Source of the DNA: Phytophthora colocasiae
Taxonomy: Eukaryota > Oomycota > Peronosporomycetes > Peronosporales > Peronosporaceae
Reading direction: 5' to 3'
Assembly (NCBI GenBank): GCA_018806915.1
Contig: JAGKQI010000104.1
Span: forward strand, 62,001 to 126,000
Length of the DNA: 64,000 nucleotides
Shown: one piece after another, positions 52,214-62,179 of the stretch
Numbering within the stretch: position 1 is the stretch's first letter
Layout: each line of letters begins with the position of its first letter
The notes under the pieces: model-generated
Database searches by the model: none
Seen by the model: the letters and a program-made list of their open reading frames with translations, nothing else
What the model was told of the DNA's origin: nothing
Position numbers and translations under genes: made by a program

Positions 52214-53641
52214 CTAGTCGAACAATGACCGGTACATATCGGTAGCACATTCTTTGCGAAATTGCGCTTGCTTCGATATGAGCTGCTGCTTGATCTCCTC
52301 TTCCTCGTCTCGCAAAGCGCCAAATAACACTCCAAGGAAGTCAGGCTCCAGACCCTCGCCTTCCCAGCATCTAGCCAAGACCGTCACGAAGGCAGTACTT
52401 GCGTTAGTAAGAAGCTGCCGCCATTCTTCAACGTGATTTGTTGCTAGCAGTCGCTGAGTCTTCATGAAGACATTCTTCTCGAGAGACAGCATTACCTGCT
52501 CACGACCGACTTGATCTCTTGCCGCGAGAATTGCTGTAGCTGCGCTACGTTCATCTTCGAGTTTGCTCGAGAATTCTATTCTGGATGAAGGCCGCAAGGC
52601 TTTTAAACGTGACTCGCATTGCTGCGTGACCAGCTCTTCTAGCATCACACGGGCGTAGTAAGGCACCATACGCTTATCAGATACGAGTTGTTCTCGCATT
52701 CCGTCCCACCAGTAGTTAATGGCAATGGTGAACTCGTCCGAGTCCACTTGATGCCACCATCCTTCGGGGATAACAAGAGCATCTACAGCAAAATGGCAGT
52801 CATCAGCGCATCAGTAAATACAACCGATACGAACGTTTTGCTCGGAGGAAATTGCTGTACCTCCTGCCATGACTTCGAACCGTTTGGCGGATGCATCGGT
52901 AAACCGCTGGTGTTTCTCGAGATCAGGCTCCACGATGTTGACTTGGCTGTGATTCACAGATTTGGTGTGAACTGGGAACGGATACAATTTTGCCATGTCC
53001 GAATGAGGATAGAGCGTGACCGTCTTCCGTCCGTACAAAACTACCAGAACATTGTGATACGCGTCGTAGTGCAATGTCGTCCTGCCAGGTTGCACCGTCA
53101 TCCACAGATTCACTTGGGTTACAGGCTTGTCTTGAAGACAAGGTGGTCTGCCACGAGAACAAACTATTTTGTTAACAAACTGGCAGGTAAATACATCAAG
53201 AGCTAGCACCTTACAAGCAGAAATTCTCCATGATCATCGGTAAACACGCCTTGGTGCAAGCGGGACCAGGCTTGGGCACTGCAATGGGGCACTGCGCCAA
53301 GTAGAACTCCAAATCGTCCACAGTCTGCAACCAATGAGGATGTTTATTGTACGCTGCCTGGTAATAGTCCACAAAGTCGCCGAATTTCAGCTCAACGCTT
53401 TGTCTGGCCTTCTCAGTGCCATCGTAGCAGCCACTTGATCGCTCTTTGCATGCAATTTCCACCACTACTATCCGTCAGTACAAGTTGTAAAAGCATTATA
53501 ATTGCGCTTACAAGTATCGCGGTGAGACTGGTATGATTTAAGCAGGTGGATGGACTTCGGAGTGAACTTTGGTAGTTGCGCGCCCCCCACGCACTGTAGC
53601 GCAAAGCCCTCAAGGTAGCTGGGGTCGTTGCTGTCCAACAT
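52214..53641 (-). CDS. JmjC/cupin-like 2-oxoglutarate dioxygenase, four exons
   Basis: Exons 53512-53641, 53215-53467, 52861-53147 and 52214-52782 give 412 residues. Introns 2 and 3 are 67 and 78 nt. Intron 1 is only 44 nt, or 47 with the alternative AG. The N-half has the substrate-facing Y-L-A-Q-C-P-I. Iron ligands are visible as L-H-Y-D-A-Y-H-N (His ~154, Asp ~156) and G-W-W-H-Q-V (His ~234), with the A-I-N-Y-W-W strand after. This is the cupin-8/JmjC type related to JMJD5, TYW5 and HSPBAP1; the substrate may be protein or RNA. The C-terminal ~170 residues are helical and unassigned. It stops 54 bp from the end of the piggyBac-like insertion. Broken pieces of the same gene lie at 39834-40010 and 56066-56345. 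Confidence 0.88.
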
Positions 53642-53792
53642 GAAGCTTGTGGTGTGGTGTACACCGTGTGGCGTACACAGGCCAAAATGAACTTGGCAAG
53701 CATGGATGGCTTGTATTTGTATTGTTGTGCCAACTCTTCATCACTGCTTGCTATGATCTGTTGTTGTTATGTGTGCGTGCTAGGCTGACGCG

Positions 53793-54662
53793 TCATTCTA
53801 ATGCTGGAATCGTAGCATCAGTCATGGGGACTGCTGCTACAACTTCAGCAGCAGCAGATTTTGAGTGACGTACGCAGTACCCATGACGCTGCGCCCACTT
53901 CTTACAGTCTTGTTCAGCACAGCGCGATCCACCACCATGCGATCGGCAGAAGCCTTTGGAAATGGCGCCCTTCGTGCAGTCTGGGTGCTGGCATCGCACT
54001 CCTCCGCCGTGGGTCTTGCAACAGCCACGAGACTGCACGGCACGACGGCATCCTTCAACACTGCAGAATTTGACGCCTCCGTGCGCACTGCATTTGTGGC
54101 CGAACTGCGCTACGCGCTCGCAGCCTGATTCAACGCAGAGTCTTCGTCCACCATGGCCCGAGCAACAGTTGTTGAAGCGGGCAAACTTCGTACAGCCTTC
54201 CACTTCGCAGCGTCGCCGGCGGTATCGCTTCGGAGCAGGTATCTCGCTCGCATCTTCGACCTTTGCAGTGTCTGCAATAGACGTGTCCATTGTCGAATCC
54301 TTTGCTTCTACTTCTACTGCAGGTGTTGCATCGCTTTTGCCTTCCGTCTCCTCATTCTCTTCGCTTAATGTTGCTTCTGCTGTAACTACTGCTTTCACTT
54401 CTAAGGATTCACTAGCAGAAGTAGCAATGGTCATACCTGCAGCCATCACGGTAGCTGATGCACCTGCAGGAGTCGCGTCGACCTCTCCCGAAACCGGTTT
54501 CTTGTGCTTGTCCTTAGCAATAACGGCCGCTTGAAGAAGTGTGTCGATCCACTCGCGCACGGGGTGTCCTTGGTTGTCCGTGGGAGGCTGCAAGACTGAC
54601 GCGTCCGGCTTAATAGACTGGGTACCCGTGTCGACCACCTCGCTCATTGCACCACTCGTCAA
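53793..54662 (-). CDS. Cys/His-repeat zinc-finger protein (HGG-type, WRKY19-like)
   Basis: The 289-residue intronless protein has a Thr/Ala/Glu-rich N-terminal half. It then has a basic R-Y-R-R-R-R and five tandem units of ~25 residues of the form C-x(4)-C-x(3)-A-x(6)-C-x(2)-H-G-G. Such Cys/His units are abundant in oomycetes and are often annotated WRKY19-like because of similarity to the finger portion of a plant WRKY fusion; no WRKY domain is present. A nuclear DNA- or protein-binding role is inferred. It may start at its first Met or at the one five codons later (M-S-E-V-V). Confidence 0.85.
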   Translation of the reverse strand: MTSGAMSEVVDTGTQSIKPDASVLQPPTDNQGHPVREWIDTLLQAAVIAKDKHKKPVSGEVDATPAGASATVMAAGMTIATSASESLEVKAVVTAEATLSEENEETEGKSDATPAVEVEAKDSTMDTSIADTAKVEDASEIPAPKRYRRRRCEVEGCTKFARFNNCCSGHGGRRLCVESGCERVAQFGHKCSAHGGVKFCSVEGCRRAVQSRGCCKTHGGGVRCQHPDCTKGAISKGFCRSHGGGSRCAEQDCKKWAQRHGYCVRHSKSAAAEVVAAVPMTDATIPALE

Positions 54663-54910
54663 GACTCAAGTGTCTGCCTGTGATTTTTTACACCAAGTGT
54701 AAAAATATTTTTATTTATTTTATTTTGAAAAGGTTTTATTGCTATCACTAAAATGGACGACTCATGAACCCAGTATCTATGGAAGCCTTCAAGGAGGAAG
54801 CAACTGCTGGTAGTGGGTTGCGCTTCCTTCGCTTCCTTGCGCTCGAGTGGGGACTACGAGCTCACTTCTGCATTTGCCAAGCCCCCCACAAGCGACACCC
54901 CACATCAAGT
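54663..54910. other. Intergenic, no gene seen
   Basis: Contains an AT-rich run near 54690-54740 upstream of the minus-strand zinc-finger gene, then sequence leading into repeat copy B. Confidence 0.4.
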
Positions 54911-55354
54911 TCGACGACCAAGCTTCCCCGGCCCTGTCGGCGGCTACGCTGCGGTCACCGGCGGCGTTTTCGGACCCACGTCTCCAGAGGCGACACGACG
55001 TCGCATCCGGCATGCACCAGACTGGTCAGCATGCTGTCGGCCCACTACTTCAACGTGCTTCTGCTGCCAATTCAGACGACGGCAGGCGCGTAGTGGATGG
55101 AGGTAGCATCAGACGCTACTACCCGAGTCTACCCCGGATGAAGACACAAGTCCTGTCCAAGAAGAGGAAGACTCGCAGCCGAGACGTGAACGCTGCCAAG
55201 AAGAACATGTAGAGGACTATGCTAGCATAGTTCTCTCCTATCGGCGAGCCTTCGTCGAGGAGTCCTGTCAGATTACTGATGTTAAAGGCCCAAGAGTATC
55301 TAGGCTAGCTATAGCGATAGTTGTAGTTGGTAAACTAGGTAGACTCATAAGGCG
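54911..55354 (+). repeat. Dispersed repeat, copy B
   Basis: Matches copy C (56391-56820) and, inverted, copy A (39476-39830). In this copy a frame (54847-55212) runs through the first half and ends K-R-K-T-R-S-R-D-V-N-A-A-K-K, with the matching DNA also in the others. The repeat may therefore include the 3' end of an old coding sequence. The tail GTAGACTCATAAGGCG runs directly into the next gene's start. Confidence 0.8.
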
Positions 55355-55370
55355 TGATTTAGTGGCTCGC

Positions 55371-56064
55371 ATGTGGCAGTTTTTGGTGTGCGTAACACTA
55401 AATGAACGTGTGTGGCAATGCTGCATCTGCTCGACACAGAATGAGGCTACCGGTATAGCTGAAGATGAATCGCTATCGTGCAAAACGTGCAAGCGCTCAC
55501 GTAATCCGCCATGGCTGCTTCTCGAGGACGCTGGCCTGCAGGTGCGATTAGGATCTCGGTTGTTGCATACCAGTGTCGGCGGATCCAAGTCTGTGTCTGT
55601 CGTTGTAGCTATCAACTATGCTCAAAGAGTTGTCACACTTCTGCGAGTGAAGTCCAAACACAATGAGCGAATGGAGGAAGACATCACTTTTCATGAGGTA
55701 GTGCTAAACGCCTCACAGCTGCAACAGCAACTGGAACCTCTGGATGTTGAGCAGGAAGAGGACTGTGTACTTGATGAGTACGGCATTTGCGGCGATTGTC
55801 GTAGTGTTCCGTGTTGCACAAGGAGATCCGCACTCACAATATGCCAACGAAGACAAGGTCGCAGAATTGGAGAAGGAAATACAGCAGCTCAACGAGCAGA
55901 AACAGCGTCTTACAAGAGAGAAAGCGTACGGACAAGTGTTAGAGTGGACGACGACGATCAAACTTAAGGCGAAAGAGCTTCAAGTCGCGAAGCGCGATCT
56001 CGAATTCCTTCGTCCAATATTCTGCCCATTTTGTGGCTGGGAATCCACCTGCGCAGATCAATAG
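55371..56064 (+). pseudogene. RanBP2-type zinc-finger protein, one frameshift
   Basis: The frame from ATG 55371 begins with W-Q-C-C-I-C-S-T-Q-N-E and C-K-T-C-K-R-S-R-N-P, the pattern of a RanBP2-type finger (two C-x-x-C pairs with a central N). After about residue 150 (near 55820) the coding signal moves to the next frame, continuing as a coiled coil (V-A-E-L-E-K-E-I-Q-Q-L-N) to a C-P-F-C-G-W end and stop at 56062-56064. Either a single-base indel broke it or there is an unrecognised intron. It begins only 16 bp after repeat copy B. Confidence 0.45.
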
Positions 56065-56065
56065 C

Positions 56066-56345
56066 CGCGATACTTGTAAGTAAATTATAATGCTTTTGCA
56101 ACGGATAGTGATTGACCGCTCTTTGCATGCAATTTCCACCACTGCTTGATACGATGGCAATGACAGAGCGTGGAACTGAGACTTTGTGGAGAAGTGAGGA
56201 GAGCTGCTCACTCGAGCGCGAAATTTCGAGGGGAAGCGCAACCCACCTTCCTTCAATTGAAGGCTGCTGCGCTTTCATAGATACTGCAATGGGGCATTGG
56301 GCCAAGTAGAACTCCAAATCGTCCACAGTCTGCAACCAGTTATGC
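56066..56345 (-). pseudogene. Scrambled JmjC gene fragments, copy C
   Basis: On the minus strand 56345 down to ~56280 reads W-L-Q-T-V-D-D-L-E-F-Y-L-A-Q-C-P-I-A-V, from exon 2 of the JmjC gene. Unrelated sequence follows, then E-I-A-C-K-E-R-S near 56120, which in the real gene comes before it. At 56066-56105 the JmjC exon 1 end and intron 1 sequence (GCGATACTTGTAAG) sits in the opposite orientation. The fragments are therefore both reordered and partly inverted. Confidence 0.7.
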
Positions 56346-56356
56346 CTGGTAATAAC

Positions 56357-56382
56357 CCCCCCCCCCCACACACACACACAAG
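56357..56382 (+). repeat. Poly-C / CA microsatellite
   Basis: A run of about ten C residues followed by ~8 CA units at the junction between JmjC fragments and repeat copy C. Likely slippage-prone. Confidence 0.9.
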
Positions 56383-56390
56383 AGACACCT

Positions 56391-56820
56391 CGACAACCAA
56401 GCATCTCCGGCCCTGCCGGCGGCTAAGCTGCGGTCAACGGCGGTTTTTCGGACCCACGTCACACGACATCGCCTCCAGCATGCACCAGACGCTGGTCAGC
56501 ATGCTGTCAGCCCACTACAGCATCGTGCTTCTGCTGCCAATTCAGACGACGGCAGACGCGTAGTGGATGGATGTGGGTAGCATTAGACGCTACCCCCGAG
56601 TCTACCCCCGGGTAAAGACCAAGTCTTGTCCAAGAAGAGGAAGACTCGCAGCCGAGACGTGAACACCGCCAACAAGAACATGGAGAGAGCTATGCTAGCA
56701 TAGTTCTCTCCGATCGGCGAAGCCTTCGTCGAGGAGACCTGTCTGACTACTGACGTTAAAGGCCCAAGAGTATCTAGGCTAGCTATAGCGATAGTTGTAG
56801 TTGGTAAACTAGGTAGACTC
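56391..56820 (+). repeat. Dispersed repeat, copy C
   Basis: Same unit as copies A and B. It retains the full AGCTATAGCGATAG tail and ends at GTAGACTC, lacking the ATAAGGCG shared by A and B. Confidence 0.8.
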
Positions 56821-57049
56821 AAATGGAGATCAATAAGCCACGAACGGCGATGCATGGTACTGATTGGTTACCATTGACACTTGTCATGGATGATACCTTT
56901 GCCCATAGGACAACTTGAGGTATGCTTGAGCCATGCGATGATCCTCCTTGATAAGAGATATTGGCAACGAAGCTGACAAGCCAAGATACATTTTCAAATT
57001 GGACGCGTGCGTGGCAAGATATGACCCAGAACGGCAATACTATCGCCCC

Positions 57050-57320
57050 GCAGCAAGCTAAACTCCAGTGGAGCGTGCAGCCATCCAACGCGTCAAAGCG
57101 ATGTACCAACCCCATCCGGCAGATCGTGGACAACATCAGAAAGCCTGCAAAGTCGTCCAAGACGTTGATCCCGCTTTCTCTAGGTTGGTGGACCTACATT
57201 TCTGAGACTGCTACTTGACTCACCTTCACCGTGTCTTGGCACTTGGATAGGTGACCCCACAGTCTTTGGCAACCTTCATTGTCCTGACGTGTTAGTAGAG
57301 GCGGTTGTCCGCAACACTCG
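57050..57320 (+). pseudogene. 5' fragment of a tyrosine aminotransferase-like paralogue
   Basis: Two exon-like blocks, 57050-57183 and 57251-57320, match exons 1 and 2 of the aminotransferase at 42758-44612. Examples are K-L-Q-W-S-V-Q-P-S, N-P-I-R-Q-I-V-D-N-I, then G-D-P-T-V-F-G-N-L-H and V-R-N-T-R. The intron between (57184-57250, 67 nt) keeps GT/AG at the same position, and the following donor is a good GTAAGC. Nothing matching later exons follows. Protein identity is only moderate, so this is an old paralogue truncated after exon 2. Confidence 0.85.
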
Positions 57321-57483
57321 GTAAGCTACGAACTTTATGGTCGTCTCGGTTTTAGCTAATTCGAGCTGTAAATACTCCGTTTTGCCGTATTTTTGTGGCC
57401 ACTCCCGTGTAGCCAAGTGTAGTTTTTGAATTTTTTTCAAAAATTCATAAAGTCAGTCGAAGGAGGATGTATATAATGACTGC
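57321..57483. other. Spacer between gene fragment and Crypton
   Basis: AT-rich, no coding signal. The Crypton left boundary is probably near 57480. Confidence 0.3.
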
Positions 57484-57485
57484 AT

Positions 57486-59925
57486 GTGTGATAGTGATTT
57501 TATCACACAAATATTTGGAAAATACTTGATGTTGATTGGATATTGAATTCTAAAAGGTTTGCGTTAACTTAAGGCATTTTGATAACAACGTAAGCGATTG
57601 TAGATCGTTCCGCAGGTCAGCTCAACAGCACGCTTGGGTGGTGCTGTTGTATATACCTTTGACAGCAAGATAGCAAACGCGTTGCTGAACACTTGATCAG
57701 CAGCATCGAGCTGCATGTCCGATATTGTGGCGGCACCATTAAGCAAACTACTCTCCTCTGCAAGCTGTTGTAAATACTGCATCACCTTTTGTACGCGGGA
57801 ATGCCGCATCTTGTGCTCTGATTTGATATCATGTTGCTTGCTGAGCAGTCGATAGGGCCGAATACCGGTGTGTTTATCCCCAAAAAACCACAAATTCCAC
57901 ATTGCCTTTACACTAGTTCGAGCAGGAAACTCCCAATTCATTGGCACGGAATGGTACAGCAGACCATCCCCCCAATTCCACGTTTTCCAGGATGTAGGTT
58001 GGGTTTGAGGAGATGGTGTAGTGAGGTTTTCAGCGTTTGAATGTACTCCACACACTACCTGACGAAATTCTGCTGCGAGATTAGCTCGCAACTCATCAAT
58101 TCTAGAGTCGATATCCCGAAGCGATACCGGAACCACGCCATTAACTACAAAGTTTTGTCGTAATTCACTGACCACCAATGACGCGACGTTTTGGGGTAGT
58201 GAACCAGTCATATCAGTCTTCAGACCAATCATTTCGTGACGAAGCGTCTTTATTTCATCCCGTAACTGGTCAACTTTTTTTGCAATGGCAAGATGCGCGG
58301 GGATACCAGTTGCTTTCATGCCGGTGCTACTGCAAACACCAATAGCTAATATAGATATCCCGCGCTGCTGATGTAGTAGTCCATTCGCTGTAAATATCCG
58401 CGCCTTAAAAATTGGATGGGAACCCAGTAATGTGTCACGAAGAAATTGTTCATGGTAGATAATTGATGCCAGAAAGAAAGGGAAAGCAGATTGAATACCA
58501 CGGGGATAGTTCGAATAGCCACTTACTATCGTATTCCAGTACTGAATATCCATTTGACTGGTTATTGAGCTAGGAAAATGGGGCGGGAGCGCAGCAAACC
58601 TCTCAGAACTAAAGGGTAAACCGGCAATCATCCGCCCACACAGCTGATCAGCTCCCTCTCCAAAGTGAATATAGCGATCTTTTAATTTCCCCAGACTTTG
58701 CCCCATTCGTAAGTAGACCGAGACAGGTGTTGGTCCATTTACTTGCCCAAGTGCATAAGAACTACTTCCTTTCCTCAAACTGTGAGTGCCGATATCTTCG
58801 GTATTGCACCCGAGACTCGCCAATTCATCCTCGTTTAATGCGAGAACTATCCGACGTAAAATTCGCCCAAACCGATTTCTATTATCTCCACCGAGAAACA
58901 GTTGCTGCTTGCCTCCGGGCCCACGCTCTGGACATGAAAATAGAAGCACAGCAAGCGCAAGTATTGGACACTGTGAAGGTTCATAAGGGTTTGCATATAC
59001 ATGCTTGCCAAACTTCTCAGCTCCAGTTTGGTCACCTTTGTGACCCTGTTCCTCCACGATAAGGCAATCCTCTGACCAGTCAATATGCTGCAGCATTATT
59101 GCGTCGACGGACTCCGATCGACTCATTAAATTCCACATCAGCACGAAATATCCCCAGCCAAACATAATTGTAGACCAAGACTGTCCTTTTCGCGTTGGTG
59201 CATCTTTCATCAGCTTTAATGCAAGGATGCCGTATCCTGAACTTTTGAGATCACGTTTGCCTTCTTTAATCTTCATTAGCCCACGCCTCTTTAAACGATT
59301 GATCACTTTCTCGTAGCCTTCCAGCATTCGACGCAGCTCAGTGTCCAGAGAACTCTCTAGATCCAGTAGGCGAGAATGGTACACATCGACTAGAGCGCTC
59401 CGGTATCCCCACACACACGATACTGACAGTGGAACACTTGGTGCATCATTGGCATGAATGCCATCCTGGTCGCATGTGTTTGCTGGACTGCATATATAAC
59501 CAAAAAAATCGAGCACTATGCTTTTAGCCAATGGAAGTTGCAAAGTTTCGCGTTCTACATCAATGGCACTGGGGTGATGCTCAGCTAACCACGCGATAAT
59601 CGTCTTTACCTTAGACTGATACGTTCGTTTGGTACTTGTGTTCGTTCGCTTGGACTGTAGAACTTGAGCCACTGCAGCTCCATCAACGCAGTCATTTACA
59701 CGTCGCTTTTTCCCGCGCGCCATTGTTTTTGATGTGTGAATAAAAACTCCTCAGCCAAAGGTCGCCGCCACTGTGATTGTCGACTATCACACTTGACGTA
59801 AATCTACCAGCTTTTACGAGACTATACTCAATCCAAGTTTGCTAAATCCATATTGCAGCGCACTTCAGTCAAGTGTGATAGTTTCATATCACAACTCTGT
59901 ATGTAAAATCTGAAAAAATATCACA
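57486..59925. mobile_element. Crypton (tyrosine-recombinase transposon)
   Basis: The element is defined by its recombinase gene (57564-59723) and by copies of TATCACA(C) or its inverse on both sides: GTGTGATA 57486-57493, TATCACAC 57501-57508, TATCACAC 59785-59792, GTGTGATA 59873-59880, TATCACA 59887-59893 and 59919-59925. Cryptons have no long inverted repeats and integrate by site-specific recombination. The exact ends cannot be fixed without an empty-site comparison. Confidence 0.6.
57564..59723 (-). CDS. Crypton tyrosine recombinase with GCR1-like C-terminal domain
   Basis: An intact 719-residue frame. The N-terminal part has an SAM-like/core-binding region (R-T-Y-Q-S-K-V-K-T-I-I-A-W-L). 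The catalytic domain shows the R..HxxR..Y set: first Arg in L-M-S-R-S-E (about 202), H-S-L-R-K-G (about 314-317), and the tyrosine in L-K-D-R-Y-I-H-F-G (about 351). A helical coiled coil follows (V-D-Q-L-R-D-E-I-K-T-L-R). Near the C-terminus is a GCR1_C-type DNA-binding segment: W-K-T-W-N-W-G-D-G then W-N-L-W-F-F-G-D and G-I-R-P-Y-R. This pairing is characteristic of Cryptons, known from fungi and oomycetes. No break is seen, so it may be active. Confidence 0.88.
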   Translation of the reverse strand: MARGKKRRVNDCVDGAAVAQVLQSKRTNTSTKRTYQSKVKTIIAWLAEHHPSAIDVERETLQLPLAKSIVLDFFGYICSPANTCDQDGIHANDAPSVPLSVSCVWGYRSALVDVYHSRLLDLESSLDTELRRMLEGYEKVINRLKRRGLMKIKEGKRDLKSSGYGILALKLMKDAPTRKGQSWSTIMFGWGYFVLMWNLMSRSESVDAIMLQHIDWSEDCLIVEEQGHKGDQTGAEKFGKHVYANPYEPSQCPILALAVLLFSCPERGPGGKQQLFLGGDNRNRFGRILRRIVLALNEDELASLGCNTEDIGTHSLRKGSSSYALGQVNGPTPVSVYLRMGQSLGKLKDRYIHFGEGADQLCGRMIAGLPFSSERFAALPPHFPSSITSQMDIQYWNTIVSGYSNYPRGIQSAFPFFLASIIYHEQFLRDTLLGSHPIFKARIFTANGLLHQQRGISILAIGVCSSTGMKATGIPAHLAIAKKVDQLRDEIKTLRHEMIGLKTDMTGSLPQNVASLVVSELRQNFVVNGVVPVSLRDIDSRIDELRANLAAEFRQVVCGVHSNAENLTTPSPQTQPTSWKTWNWGDGLLYHSVPMNWEFPARTSVKAMWNLWFFGDKHTGIRPYRLLSKQHDIKSEHKMRHSRVQKVMQYLQQLAEESSLLNGAATISDMQLDAADQVFSNAFAILLSKVYTTAPPKRAVELTCGTIYNRLRCYQNALS

Positions 59926-59998
59926 GTTGCAGCGGATGTAAGTATCATTTCGATTTAATGATAACTTCTTAAGTCGACATCATGCACACTGCAGCAGC

Positions 59999-62179
59999 TT
60001 ACGAGGAGGATGCCTTCTGCTTCTTCGCAGGGCCTTCATTCGCGCTTGACTCTGTCTCCTGGCGTCCGCGACGATCCTGGTTTTTCTTCGCCGCCACTGC
60101 CATAGCTGCACGGTGTGCTCGACGCGCTTGTTTGGCCGCTTTTGCGTCCAGATTTTCCTGCACGCTTGGTTTAGCGTACAGCGGGTCGTCGCGGAACTCC
60201 TCCGGGATATACGGTCTGATGTTGTGGTACATGCTCTCACTCTTTTCTACGTTAGGCGGAGGTGGGGCTAGCATCTCCACGTGGTCGCCCATCATTTTGA
60301 TCACCTTCTCTTGAGTGGTGAGTATGCCGTCAATCTTGCGCCGGAGATTCTTGATGACAGGCTCACTATCAGGCCCTTTCTGCAGGAAACAACACCCAAT
60401 GCAGCCTCGTCTATCGAAAATATCTGGAACTGCTGGATGCCTTCTAAACGCTTGTACAGCTCCGTCAGCACACCTTTGTACGCATTAATCTGGTTACTGC
60501 CCCGTGGAATGTGAACTGTTACTGAGTTTGACGCTGCCTCCTTGACGGCATTGACAACATGAGCAACCGTGTAGCAATCTACCTTCGCAATGTGCTTTCT
60601 GATGTGGCCGAATCCTCGGTCACATGAGTTCTTTGTGTGGCCCTTCACAAAGAACTTGTAGTCAACGTGCTTCAGAAGCCCCATGTCAACTTGAGCCAGC
60701 AAGAACTTGATGACATAGTTGTTCTTATTCTGTCCCGAGCAGTTGTCTGCATACACGGTCAAGCGAGTCTTGCCTTTAGCAAGAACGTTGGTTCGAATGA
60801 AGTGCTCAAGCAAAGAGTTGATCTGGTCGCTTCCTTTGCCGCTTGTAGTTTCATCGTAGAGATAGTTTGTTTGGACACCGTCGTTCTCGCAGAAGATGCC
60901 AAAGCAACTCACGGAAAGCAGAGAGCAAAAGTACCACTGCGAAGGAGTGTTAGCCACGCTCGGAACGGTTAAGTTCTGCGAGAAGTCCATCACAACAACG
61001 ACGTGGTCGTCACTTATAGCAGACTTGTCTTTCTTATACTCGATGCTACAGCCAAAATAAAATGATACCAACATCCCCTGTCAAATCTTGTCCGTAAATC
61101 AAAATGATATCAACATCTCTTACCGCATCCGGCGAGCTGACTCTGTGTGCCGTCCGAGAGTCTCCGTCTTCTCAGCACTAATGTCGTTCCTCATGCCAGC
61201 ATGGTATATAGAGCATATATCGCACACGTTGCTTCTGGGGGACCGAATTCGGATAGTGGGGCAATGCAACGTCAACAACTTGCGCATGGTTGAACGCGCC
61301 GGTTCCCTAACTCGCAGCTGAATTTCCTCCACGAATGTATGCATCTCGTTGTAGATGGCGTCCCATGTAAAATGAGCTGGAAGCAAAGTGTACATCTCGC
61401 TGCTGTAGTACTTTTTCACGACGCCTTCCTTAGTCTTCTGCATTCGTACTCGTACGGGAACCACCTCTCCAACTTCCTCTGCAAATTCCTTAAACCACTT
61501 TTAAAGCCACTGTACGTCGACAGCGGCTGCATTCTTGTTGAGCGTGTTCCCGTGAGCCTTAGCGCCGATGTTTCCGTGGCGGACGTGAGTTTTGTACCGC
61601 TGAACTGTCAGCGGCTTCACTCCGTAACAACAAGCAAACGTAGATCGGCAAACTTTACCAACGAAAGGGAGATAGTACGCAAATTTTTCTCGAAGTCCAT
61701 AGCCCCGAGCACGATCAACAGGAACCTGCATCAGCACACCTAGCAGCGTGTAGAGGCTGATAGTCCTTTCGGTCCTCGTCATAGTTGATAGGGAACACAG
61801 CAAAGACTCCACCTCCTTTGTCTTTCCCTCAACGCATCGATTCTCGCATTCATCGGCCTGAATAATGGAGACTACCTGGGCATGCAGATCTTGATCCATC
61901 AAATAGATACTAATATCCTCCTCGCCACCAGCAGCCGTGTCCTCGCTTCCACTCTCGGCCGTGAGGGGCTCTTCGTCCTCACTAGATGCCTGGGAGTTGG
62001 GGGTGAAGTCCTCGTCGCCACTGTCATCAAAGTAGTCGCTATCTGTCGCGTTCGCTAGTCTCCTCTACCTCCACACTCCCAGCGTCTGCAGGGACGCGAG
62101 CGTCTACAGGGCGAGCGGGAACACTACCGCTACAGGCAGCAGCAGAATCTCCAGACGCGTACGCAGCTAGATCCACCAT
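59999..62179 (-). pseudogene. Transposon-like gene (RNase H-like, DUF7869-type), degenerate
   Basis: The 5' part starts at Met 62179 (M-V-D-L-A-A-Y), shifts frame near 62045, and continues through an acidic stretch to 61501. An in-frame TAA occurs near 61501. Coding resumes in the same frame to a good donor at 61123; intron 61046-61123 (78 nt) joins to M-D-F-S-Q-N, Y-A-D-N-C-S-G-Q-N-K-N-N and V-K-G-H-T-K-N-S-C-D-R-G-F-G. Those motifs are typical of a family of transposase-like proteins (DUF7869 type, by memory) common in oomycetes and animals. A further frameshift near 60390 leads to a Lys/Arg-rich tail ending 59999. The spread of acidic residues suggests a DDE-like nuclease fold, but class and ends are unresolved. 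Confidence 0.6.

Noticed and set aside
53647..53868. Plus-strand frame between the JmjC and zinc-finger genes
   Set aside because: It overlaps coding ends of both minus-strand genes and looks like shadow sequence.
57564..59723. Phage or bacterial integrase contamination
   Set aside because: The GCR1-like C-terminal segment and the surrounding eukaryotic intron-bearing sequence identify a Crypton.
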